This document shows positions 44,506 through 55,300 of a stretch of 64,000 nucleotides of DNA, piece by piece; positions within the stretch are counted from its first letter, which is position 1, and the number at the start of each line of letters is the position of its first letter. The stretch comes from Deuterostichococcus epilithicus. Its lineage: Eukaryota; Chlorophyta; Trebouxiophyceae; Prasiolales; Stichococcaceae. Location: NCBI GenBank assembly GCA_033439295.1, contig JAVTLE010000016.1:124001-188000 (forward strand), read 5' to 3'. Both the position numbers and the translations under genes were made by a program. The notes beneath the pieces were generated by a model, which was given only the letters and a program-made list of their open reading frames with translations, ran no database searches and was not told the DNA's origin.

Positions 44506-47500
44506 TCACGTGCAATGTCGGCACCGCTCTAGGGCCAAATCCCCGCACGCAATGCCATCAAGCATGCGCGGCCACGCCGCCACCTGCTCATAATGAACAA
44601 GGGTGCCAGATCATCAGCATGGCGCCCACACATAATGGCGGGGCAAACATGCCAGCCTGCAATCAGCACCCGCCTGCAAAGCCAGATCCAACTCGAATCC
44701 GAACACGCCCAGAAATCGGTGCATGCGCACTGGAAAAGAGCGGCCACTCTTTGCTTTGAGCAGGGCATCACGCACCTCGCTCCGCGCATATTGCATCGGG
44801 GTCAGCAGGTCGCACACGATGTACACCTGCGCAGCACAGCCCGCGCGCACCTCGAACGCCGCGAGCAATCCCAGACGGACGCTGAAACTTCAACTGTCAT
44901 GGTGCCGCACCGCACCCGATCCTGCGCAGGATTTTCCCGGGTGCCACACAGGCAGCTGACCGCTAGCCCGGAGCTGGCGCCTGCAAAGGGGCTTCCAATC
45001 ACAGGTGCACAAGCGGCGCCGCCGGCCCACGGCGGGTCACCTGGAACAGGTGGTTGGCCTGGCTCTCGTTATGCATGTTGGTTCGCAGGTGCGTCGCTGC
45101 CTGCGCCGCCTCCTCAACGGCGTCCACGCTGTCCGTGGCCGCCAAACCCTGCAGCTTGGCGACCAGCTCGGCGCGCTCGCTGTGCAGGTGGTCAGTCCGC
45201 GCGCCCACCCGCAGCCGCGCCTGCGGCGGGGTTTCAGGGTGTGGAGTTCAGGGCTCAGCTCGGGGGATACTTGGAAGAGCACACGATGGCTGGGCAAGCC
45301 AGTTGGTCATCGGACGACTGCCAGCCTCGCCGTCTTGTCAAGCCCAGCGGCAGCGTGTGCGATGCAAGCCTGAATCTGATGACGGCCTGCAGTTTAGTAG
45401 TCGACACAGAGAGCTGACAGAGCCGCCTCCCCGAGCCCGCTCTGGGCGCCGTACTCTGCTGGGTTCCCCTGCAACTCAAGTCAAACAGGCGCGAGACCTG
45501 CTCCCAAGGTGCTTGCTAGGCTTGCTCACCTCGGCATACGCCTCCAGCTGCTCGTCTGTAAGCTGCATGGCAGCCAGCACACGTTCCCACAGCCCCTGGT
45601 CCGGCGATGGCCGCCGCGCCGTCTGCTTTTCTGTCGCATACTCATCCACTTCCTCTGCAGCAGCGGAGACGGCGACTACGGCAGCCCCAGGGTCGCCCTC
45701 TGCAGCGGCGGCGGCGGCGGCGGCGGTGTCGCCGCCGCCGCCGCCGCCAGCGTCGCCCGCGCTGCCATGGTCGGGGTCGCTGCCGCCGCCGGGCCCGTTG
45801 CTGGCGCTGCCGCCGGCGCCGCCGCGCACCGCTGCCGGCAGGCTGTCGACCAGCTTGCCCAGCTCGTTCACGTCCGTGAAGCGGAGCTCCTGGAACACCC
45901 GTGTGCTCATCTTGAGCTGCGCGGCGGCAGAACACGCTCGTCAGCAGCGCATCAATGCAGGCGTAGCACAGGGTAATCGTGACGCACATCGACAGGCGCA
46001 GCAGCGACACCCTAGGCGAGGGCGCGGTGGCTCGACAGGAAGATGGGGAGAGGCTGTGGGCCGTGCGCCACTCACGGGGCCACACGCCGCGGGGACAACA
46101 TACAGGCGGGACACACTTAGAGTGCCGACCTTGGTGCAGTAGCAGGGCAGGAAGTTGGCTATGAGGTCCTCCAGGCGCCGGCGCTGCGGGCTGCCGGCAT
46201 CCTCGATGTCTGCGTGCTCCAGCAGCGCCCGCAGCTGCTCGACCATGATGGAGTAGGACTTGCCTGCGCGCGGTGGGGCGGTGCCACGACAGTCGGCGGG
46301 CCGCAGCCTCCTCGGACCACGCAGGCCGCTGCTGTGCCGGGCCCAGGCAACACAACCCTCGCACACTCGAGCACAGGCACCAACACACGAGGCGCGTGTG
46401 CCGCCGGAGGTCGCAGCAGGGTCTCGGGGAGGGGTGCACGGGTGACTCGCCGTCAAAGGGTCGGATGCCCTCCACAACACTCTCCAGCGGCGGCTCTGCA
46501 GGCGGCAGCACGCGAGTCTTCACCAGGTCTGCACCCGCCTCCCGTGACATGAAATGCACAAGTCCAGGCAGCACCATGAGGTTGCCGCCACGCACGAGGC
46601 GCCGCGCCTCCGCAGCCCGTGGGCGGGCAACGTCGGACTGCAGCACCAGGGCGCCCGGCAGCCAGGGGCGCTCGAGGCAATGCGCCGCACCTCGGTAGCC
46701 GGCGGCAGCAGCTCCTTCCGGCCCTCCATGGATGCAGTAGTTGCACTGATTGTACAGATGCTGCAGGCGGATCCTGTCGTCCTGCAGGATGGCATCCTGC
46801 AGGTGCAGAGAACGGACCTGGGTGCTGCTCGAACGCAACAGTACATGGTCTGCCACCGCCTCAGGGCGCCACCTTGAACCCCGGCGCCGGGGGGACGTGT
46901 CGCCGCCCTGCAGCACACGGCGGGCTGGGACACGCCGCTGACAGCCGCAGCCTCGCGCAGAGGCATGCTCGAGAAGGGTGCGCAGCCCACATGGCGCGGC
47001 AGCCGCAGCCAGGCACAGCATGATGCGGAACCAGTGCGCGGGGCGGTGTGGCGACTGACCAGTGCCCTGCCGCGGCCGAGGTGGCAGCCGCTGCGGGGTT
47101 TAGGGTTTAGGGTTCAGGGCGCGCCTCGCAAAGCGCAAAATGCACACGCGCGTGTCAGTGGAAGTGAAGTGGAAGCAATGATGAGACCTCCTGCGCCGCA
47201 CATTGGCGCCGCTGCCGGTACCAGAGCCAGCGGTGGGCGTCCGCAGCGCCGCCACTGAGCAAGCCAGACACCTTTGATTCCTCAAAGGCCCCGGCACTTG
47301 CATAACGAACCAAACCAAGAAAACCCGCACCTCGGCGCCGTTGCCGGCGACAGAGTCGGTGGAGTGCGGCCGCGGCTGCGGCGCGTCCAGCGCGGCGGCG
47401 TCGCCCGCAAGCAGCGCCGCGATGGCGGCGGCGGTGGGCCGCGCGCGCGGGTTGCGCTCCATGCAGGCGGTGATGAGGTCCGCAACGCCCTGGGGGCACT

Positions 47501-50500
47501 CCTCGGGCGTCCTGCGCACGCGGCAGAAAGAGTTCAAGACGTCGATGGCCTCAGGGTTTGACACGTGGGGCAGACGCCGCGGAATCTGGACGGCACGACA
47601 CAGCAGAGTCGGGGGGGAGGGGGGTGAATGGCGCGCGCTAGAGCAAGACGCAGCCGATGCTCAGAGATCCGCTTTGGCCACGGCTGCCCTGCTCTTCACA
47701 AGCCCGCTGTGGCCGCTGGAGTGAGCTGACAAAGCGAGCTGACAAGCGTCCTCCTGCAGAAGCATGGGCGAGCTCTGGTGCCGGTGGCGCACCTGACAGC
47801 ACGCATCCTCCCACGGTGGGGAGCTTGCCCCGTGACAATCTCCCACAGCATGACGCCGTAGGAAAACACATCCACCTGCGGCGTTGGGTCCAAGGGTGGC
47901 CCCTGCATCTGGCAGATTGGAGGCGACAGGAATCGCAGGCATGTGCGACCCACAGTGCAGCAGCTGCCGCTCTGATCCGTTGCACAGCGGACCGCACCCA
48001 CCTTTTCGCTGCATTTGGCACCTGCAATGCACATGTGGCGCAGCGCATTGGTACAGCCCCTTTTCGACTCGGGCAGCTGCCTGGAGTTGCACCTGCATCA
48101 CTTACTTGTGTCGAGTGCCAGCATCCTCAAGAAGCCACGTGTCTTCTGCTTACAAGTCACAAACGAGCAAGAGTGTGGTGGCTCCCACCCATCAGCACCT
48201 CTGGCGCCTGCACAATCATGGTCAAGCCGGCGTCAGTGCTGCCGGCGAAACAGCACAATTGTCAGGGTCGGCGGCGCGGGCAGTCAGCAGAAGCCAGGAT
48301 CCAGATCCAATTCGAGGTTGAGATCCTTCGCAGCAAGGTCCGCACCGCCCAGGCGAAGGTGCCGGACACCGCCTGCGCGCTCATGTAGTCGTTGGGCATG
48401 AAGCGCGCCAGCCCAACGTCGCCGATCTTGGCGGCGTTGTCCGCCGTCAGCAGCACTGCATCACCACGGCAGCAGCCAAGAAGTCAGCATCGAGCCCTGG
48501 GCAGGGGTTCCGCAGCTAGCCGCTTTCAGACGGTTTCAGATGGCGCCGCTTGTTTCGCTGCTCACCCTTGGCAAGGCCTGTTGCGAGGACAACCCCCCAA
48601 GCCCTGCCCCCAAGGCGGCACCGTCCTCCGCTGCAGCTTGAACACCCTGCCCGGAGACTCCTGCCTCATCACCAGACCCTAGTCACCAGACACTGAACCT
48701 AAAACATGAGTAGGAGCATCCGCACCGTTGGGAGTCTTGAGGTCCAGGTGCACGATGTGCTGCGCGTGCAGGAACTCCAGCCCCCGCGCGACATCCAGCG
48801 CAATCTGCTTGCCCAGGCCCGGCTGCCGCGCGGAGCCCGGTCCCTGGGACCTGCGCAGCGGTGTGGACGACCCCGATTCAGCACGACAGGGTGCAGGCGC
48901 CAGCTGGCACGCGTGAGTCGTCGATCGGCGCGTGCCGACGCCGTCCGTCCTGCAGCGGAGGCGCGCTGGCGTGCGTGGCTTGCGGCACTGGCAGCCTGGC
49001 AGTCAGGACGCACAGAGACAGCCCTCACGACCGCTGGCTGCGTCCGTCGCCGCAGCCGGGTACAGAGCGGCGACGCTCCATCTCCGCACCGGGCACAGCA
49101 CGCAGCTGCATGGCTGTGGCCGATGGCTGGCGGGGGCGCAAGGTTCGGCTGCAAGCTGCCCTGCGGAGCCGTCAATCGCGGCATGGGGAGAGTTCTAGCC
49201 GAGGGACAGCAGACTGTTTATGAATATGTTACGAAACCTACCGTCGGTACCAGCGCAGGGCGCCGTCTTCGTCCTCGTTGAGAGCGGTCCTCAGGTCCCC
49301 ACCCTCCAGCAAGTCCATGGCCATGAGCAGGTGACCGGGAGCATCCAGGCATGCCGCCCTGCGGCGTCACCGTACCCTCTGGCTGTGGCAAAGTCTCTGC
49401 TGAGAAACTGGATGCGCCGTGTGCAGAAGCTCCGCAGTTGATGCGGATGTGGCCCATTGCCGGCGGCAGATGTCTTCACTGCAGGGTGGGCGGCAGCCGC
49501 ACCTGAAGCCCACGATGTGCTCGTTGGCGCACTTGCGCAGCAGCGCGATCTCCTTCCTGAACGACTCCTGCATCCGGGAGAGGAGCAGACTGCTCGGGGC
49601 AAACTCGACTGGAGCCGGCATCACAAGAAAGCAGCATGGTGGCTTGGAGTTGTGGGCGGACGGGTGCTGGTCCCCTTCGGCGGTGCAGGGGTCGACATGA
49701 AAGCAGCAGGGTTGCCTTGCGAGTCAGCGCTGGGCAGGAGTGGCAGACTGCCAGGCGTGTGCATGTTTGCAGGCGAACCTCAAGCCCGGCCCCTGCCTCT
49801 GCAATGCTCGCACCTCGCCCTTCGCCCTGTTCTTCTCATAGGGGAAGACCTTGACGGCGACCGGAACATCGCGGAATTGAGCCTTGTACACCTGCGGCGC
49901 AAAAGTGGGAAGCTGAAGGAGACCCTGCAGGCGTCTGTCCAGACAGAAGGTCGAAAGGGCAGGTCGAAGACCAGATGCACGCCGGCCTGCATCCCGCCCT
50001 CTCAAAATTCCCTGAGCCAGGGCGCCGGAAAAAGCAGCACAGCACTGGACAGCCGCTGCAGTTGTTTGGACAGCATTGTGGGCGCTTCTGAATGAAAGCC
50101 TGCCGAAGTCGTCAGGGGCGGCTGACCTGTCCGAAGTGGCCCGCTCCCAGCACCCACGGGCTGCCGTCAGGGTGGTGGTACAGCCGCAGGTCTTCCAGCG
50201 GTACAGTGCCCTCGCTGCTGTTTGAGCCGCTCGAGGCGCTGCGCACAGAGTCCTGCCAGGTGCCGCCGCCGCTCGTCAGCGCCTCCGCGACAGTGCGCTG
50301 CGGGCGCGGCTTGTCGTGCGCGCCGCCGCCGCCGCCACCGAAGGCGCTCAGCGACAGCACCGCAGACTGCGGCAGGCTGGAGAGGGTCGGTCCCCAGGTG
50401 ACTGTGCGCACAGAGCCGGCGCCCGTGCCGCCTACGCCACCTGCGCCCGCCGCCTCTGAGCCATCGGGGCCGGCGCTGTCGGGGGCCGCGCCGCCGGCGG

Positions 50501-51277
50501 AGTGCACGCCAAGGCGGCGCGGGGCCGGGAGCGCCGCCTGCTGCGCACCGCTGTCGGGCGCGCCGCCGGCGCGGAGGCCGTGNGGNTGNCGNGCTGNTGG
50601 NGNGGGNCGGCGGCGCCAGCTGTGTGCGGCGCCGCTGACGTCGACCGCATCTGCATCGAGTCGCGCGTCTCGTCTGCAACCCGCCCCGCCTGCTGCTGCT
50701 CCTCCGGCTGTGGCTGCACCTCAGCAGGCCGCCGCCGCTGCTGCTGCTGCTGCTGCTGCTCCTCGTCGAGCCGCTGCTCATGCTGCTGCTGGTCCGCGCG
50801 CCGCCGCTCCCGCTGCCGCTGCGCCTCAGCTCGAGCAGCTGCCTCCTCGGCCTGCGCCAGCTTGTGCCGCCGCAGGGCCTGCCGCACGGGCAGGCTGCCG
50901 GCGGCCGGCAGCGGCTCGGGCGGCCCTAGGGCCTCGGGATCTCCCTCCTCCGACGCCGACAGCCACTCCCAGCACCGGTCCACGCTCGTGCTGCCGCCGC
51001 GCACGGCGTCATGGAAGGGGGACCGCACCGCCGGCGCCGCCGGGCGCCGCCGCACCTGCGGATCATGGTCCGGGTGCCCAGCCTGCGGCTGCGCGGGTCC
51101 AGCTGGCAGCTGCGGCGGCGGCTGCGGCAGCGGCTGCGGCGGCTGCCAGGCCCCCTGCCGGCGGGACCGCAACCACAGGGCGGCTAGCGCCGCACTGGCA
51201 CCGCCCGCCGCTACAGCTACGGCTGCGAGGGCGAGGTACTGCCTGGCGTGGCTGCTGCCGGCGGGCTGGTCCGCCAT
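44506..51277 (-). CDS. Membrane-anchored TKL-like protein kinase 1 with bZIP-shared C-terminal module
   Basis: Exons in transcript order: 50127-51277, 49814-49891, 49503-49567, 49242-49358, 48726-48850, 48346-48455, 48189-48207, 47794 to about 47912 (start unsure), 47331-47511, 46451-46796, 46130-46263, 45530-45916, 45041-45220, 44776-44826, 44506-44583. The N-terminus has a hydrophobic segment LALAAVAVAAGGASAALAAL, then a CWEWLSA motif and long Gln/Arg/Ala-rich linker. Kinase domain: LGAGHFGQV, VPVAVKVF, SFRKEIALLRKC, HIVHLDLKTPN, AKIGDVGLARF, APEVLM, VDVFSYGVMLWEIVTG. The catalytic HRD is HLD and DFG is DVG. The tail includes LTPMQYARSEVAAWP, shared with the bZIP genes. One intron is GC-AG (donor at 46450). 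Exon 1 changes frame across a run of N bases (50583-50607), probably a sequence fault. Confidence 0.85.
47096..47120. repeat. Interstitial telomere-like motif in a kinase 1 intron
   Basis: GGTTTAGGGTTTAGGGTTCA, about three TTTAGGG units, in the intron 46797-47330. Shorter telomere-like pairs occur at 7801-7812, 30357-30366, 55401-55419 and 61071-61082. Confidence 0.85.
50583..50607. other. Cluster of ambiguous bases (N) inside kinase 1 exon 1
   Basis: Eight N bases interspersed in 25 nt of GC-rich sequence. The coding frame upstream (residues from MADQPAG to about SAAPHTAGAA) and downstream (GTVPLEDLRLYHHPDG) differ, so the number of bases here is probably wrong. Confidence 0.85.
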
Positions 51278-52342
51278 GCTGGGCGGCGCTGCGGGCCGTA
51301 AGCAGCTGCAGGACAGCGCAGCACCGCCGCTCGCACTGCCGAGTTTTGTGGGGCGCTCTGCGGACGCTGCTCAACGCAGTGCGGGCCCGGCTGTGGCCGT
51401 GGCCCCAGAACAGCAGAGGCGCTGGAGGCACCTGGCCACATGCAAGCATGGGAACTGGTACTGACACGCTTTGGGCGCAGCGGTAGTGTCTCTGTACCAA
51501 CACCGCCACCCGACATCCAACCGACCAGCGCATTTCTGGTAGATGTGTCAGCAGTGAGTACGGAGTGCGAAACCTCGCAGATTTGCTTGATAAACCACAG
51601 AAATTTGTGAAGACGGGGTCGGTGACACACCTCACCCCAGCTTGTACTGACTTCGGGTCGATCGACAACTCAGCTCGGCGCAAGGCGTTCAGGGCGTCGC
51701 CAAAATGTCACTGGAATCGCGTTACACCAGTTGACCACCGCCAATCTGTTCATCAGCAGATCGTCTTGGGCATGACCAGCAGCGTGTCCGACCAGCCGAG
51801 GCTACAAGACAACAGTGGTGGTCACACGGGGTTCAGCTGCAGAACTGGCGGGGAATGGCCGCGAAAGTGCGGATCCTCCAGGCGGTCCAGGTGTTGACTG
51901 TGGTACTGTAGTACTTACTGTGGCGGGTTCAGTGGTTGCATCGTGTCGTGAATGCGATTTGACATCAAGCAACGGTCGTACGTGAAGCTTAGCGACAGCG
52001 ACGAGAATGACAGTAGCAAGCTCATCCTTCATTGGCAGAAGCGTCTTAGGAGTGCCGAGGTCTGCGCGGTGCGGCACGCGGCACCCCGACACCGCAACCG
52101 CGCGAGCCGGAATGCCCACGGCGTCAGCGTGCGTGCTGAAAGCGATTTCTATCCACAATCCGAGCGCGATGAAAGCTCCTGAAAGAATCTGACAGGCAAA
52201 ATTGGGAGCGTCGGCAGCGCCTCTCCAGTCGCCGGGCGGATGCAGCCGACAAATGGGCGCCACAGCCTTGGCCCCTGGCCGGTGGTGATCATCGACAGGA
52301 GTGTCAACAAAACATCGAGTCTGTGCGTGTTGGCTTCTGAAC
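51278..52342. other. Intergenic: promoter side of kinase 1, 3' side of kinase 2
   Basis: About 1.06 kb between two minus-strand genes. It should contain the kinase 1 promoter and the kinase 2 3' UTR. GC drops near 51500-52000. No gene recognised. Confidence 0.5.
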
Positions 52343-55300
52343 TCATTGGTGCGCTCCCGCTGTGGAGTCTGCGCCCGATGCCGCCGGCTTGCGGTCTGTC
52401 AGGATGAGGTCGCCAACTGCAAGAGCGTCCATCATGCCTGGGAACGCCGCTGTCTCTGCGCGGGCCCACTGGACGAGCTCGGCCAGCTCGGAGACCAGCC
52501 AGATCTGGTACTGGGTCAGCTCCTGCGGTCACACAGACTCCATGTCAGGCTCCCCGCTCGCGACCCGGATGCACCGCACCAGGCCTGGTCTGGGATGCTG
52601 TCCAGGGGACACATATTTACAATTACTGCGATGCACGACGCGCCAGCAAAGCCGCACCGTGGACCACAACTCAGTTTGAACAGAACCAGCAGGGACGAGA
52701 CACAGGGAGATGGCTCACCCTGGTCTCTGCCGACATGTTGCGCTGGAGGGCGACGCTGGCCTCGACGGCCTCTTCGTATGCAGCGGGGTCGCTCTGATCG
52801 GAGAAGCCCTGTAGCTGCTTGAATAGGTCCTTCCTTGCGGTCCGCAGCTCCTTCAGGCGCCTGTTGACGCGCACCCGGGCCTGCACCGCGGCAGCGTGCG
52901 GCTGTGACCCGCCGGGAACGCGCTCCTGGCTCGACTTGCTTCAGCAGTTGCTGGACGCACGATGCGCAGGGGCAGCGCAGCGCAGCGCTGCCGGACACAA
53001 CATCCTCGAGGACTGCATCCGGCACAGCTGTCAGCAGCACATAGCAGAAGGAGGCATCATTCGATTGACCGGCCAGCCAGCCAGCCAGCCAGCCGCAGCC
53101 AGGGCAGGAAAGCTTCCAGGGGCCAGAACCCTACGTCCGCGATGGCGTCCCGCTGCTCCTGGCTGAGCCGCAGGGCGTCGAGCACAGCCCGCAACGCCTT
53201 TTGGTTCTTGGGCCCCCTGATGTAGGCGGCGGCGTCGATGGCGTACTCGTCGCGGCTGCCCTGCCGCGGCTCCAGGCCCGAGGAGTTTTCGCTGCAGGCG
53301 TCGCTGCCGCTGCTGTCAGCGCCGCCCTGCGATGCCCCCGGCACATGTCGCATGCTGGGTCAAGTGCCTCGCAGCTGCTGAAGATAGGAGCGATTGCTGC
53401 TGCAGTCATGAAGTACCGGCTGCAGTCATGAGAAACCGGCATGGCTGGGGTGTTGCCGCTTGGTCACCGCCGCAGTGCGAATGCTGTGTGGCGGCGGGGC
53501 GCCAGTAGAGTGACGATGCGGCAGGGGCGACACTGCTGGCCGTGGCATGGGATATGGGGCGGGCAGGTCGTCAGGACTGCAGCAGCGATGTGGGGTTTTG
53601 TGCGCACCACAGGCATGGCGTCCATGAGCTTGCCCAGCTCGGCCACGTCAGCATACCTGTGAGCAGGGACACCTGAGGTCATTCATTCATTCATTCATTC
53701 ATTCATTCATTCATTCATTCATTCATTCATTCATTCATTCATTCATTCATTCATTCATTCATTCATTCATTCAGCCGCACCTGATGTCCTGCAGCATGCG
53801 AGAGCTGAGCCGCAGCTGCGCATGGCAAACAGTCAGCGTCAGCAACCTGGGCGAGTTGAAGTAGCTCGCGGAAAATCTGCAACATCGAGACGACGAGCCG
53901 CAGACGACCACGCGGTCGTGCACGGCAGGACGAAGCATGCCTCAAGCAGCAGTGCCGCATATGGGGAGGTACCCATAGCCGCATCCCAGCAAGATGTCTG
54001 CTGACAGCGTCTTGCAGCCAGCTCAAATTTGACCCTGCCATGCTGAAGCCGTCCGAAACCTCACCTTGGTGCAGTAGACTTCCCGCAGCGACTCGGCAAG
54101 CTCCTCTAACCGGCGGCGGGGTGCGCTGCTGAAATCCTCGATGTCCGGGCTGCGCAGGCACTCCCGCCAAATGTCCACCAGGTCGCCATAGCTCTTGCCG
54201 TCATATGGCCGCGAGAAGTCGACGATTCTTTCCAGCGCCGGGTCTGCGGCAAGAAGATGCCGGGCTGAGGCACGCACGGCGGTGGACTAGATTTGCGCCT
54301 TGGTGAGTTCCTGCTCACGGGCGGCGCCAAGGGCTCGGTGCGCCTGCGCTGCCTGCACTCCCTGCAGGTGCTGGTTGAGGCATGTCTCACGCAAACCCCC
54401 TGCGCCGGCTGCGACTTCCTGCAGGCAGGTGCTGGTCAAAGGTAGATCCGCCCCAAACCCCCCTTTCGTTCTTGTGGTTGGGTTCCAGTGCCTGGCATCC
54501 CGCCGCCCAACAATCGCCTCGTCAAGCTTGATACAGCCAGCTGAGGGTGCACACGTCAGAACTCGCTTCCTCAGCCAAGCAGCATCAGCCCAGCAGCATA
54601 TGCCTTGTCCAGAAAATCACATCGATGGAACAGGCATTTTGGACCCATGCAGCGTTGGCTTTGACAGCAACGTTCCTCAAGTGGCAGCAAGGCGGTGAGC
54701 GCCGCCTGCGAGCACGCGCATCCACACCTGTGTAGCCCATGGCCTCCGCCGCTTCGAGGCTGCCATACAGCAGGATGTTGCATCCCCTGTAGAGTCGCTG
54801 GAGGTGGAGCCTGTCTTCGTGAGTGATGACCGCCTGCAGAGTGAAGGAGGGAGCTGTTAGCAACATGCGAGCTGCAATTCGATGGGCTGACCAACGCCCA
54901 CATGCTTGCCAAGGATCGCATGCCCACGACCTAGCGTTCAGCGGTGGTACGGCTTGACATGCACATATATGTCACAGCCGCCGGGCAGACCATGCTGTGC
55001 CCTGCCACCATGCCAGTCATCACTCTAGCAACTGCACGGCTGCGCACGGCAGGCCTCACCGGGTCGCTGGTGGCATGCTCGTAGTGGGTCGGCCGCGGCG
55101 CGTTCAGCGTCGCGGCGTCGCCCGCCAGCAGCGCAACGACCTCCGCCATCGTCGGCCGTGCAGACGCCTTGTGCGCCGTGCAGGCCTTGACCAAATCTGC
55201 GACGCCCGCTGGGCAGTCCTCGGGAACCCTGCGCCGGTGCAGAGAGCACAATCACGATCACACGCAGGGCTGTTGCTGCTAGCAGGGGTGCCACCACGAC

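Noticed and set aside
45642-47021. 459-residue minus-strand open frame
   Set aside because: It fuses one true kinase 1 exon (46451-46796) with intron sequence and out-of-frame GC-rich sequence; the paralog shows the correct splicing.
50092-51486. 464- and 320-residue plus-strand open frames
   Set aside because: Low-complexity shadows antisense to kinase 1 exon 1; the minus strand carries the kinase and its signal anchor.
53681-53772. (ATTC)n as a mobile-element tail or CRISPR-like array
   Set aside because: Perfect tetranucleotide tract without spacers or a preceding element body; it is a microsatellite within an intron.
54244-54727. Extra coding exon in kinase 2 matching the long middle part of kinase 1 exon 46451-46796
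   Set aside because: Exons 54728-54833 and 54065-54243 join directly in phase 1 and give a sensible protein; the intervening frames show no convincing match.
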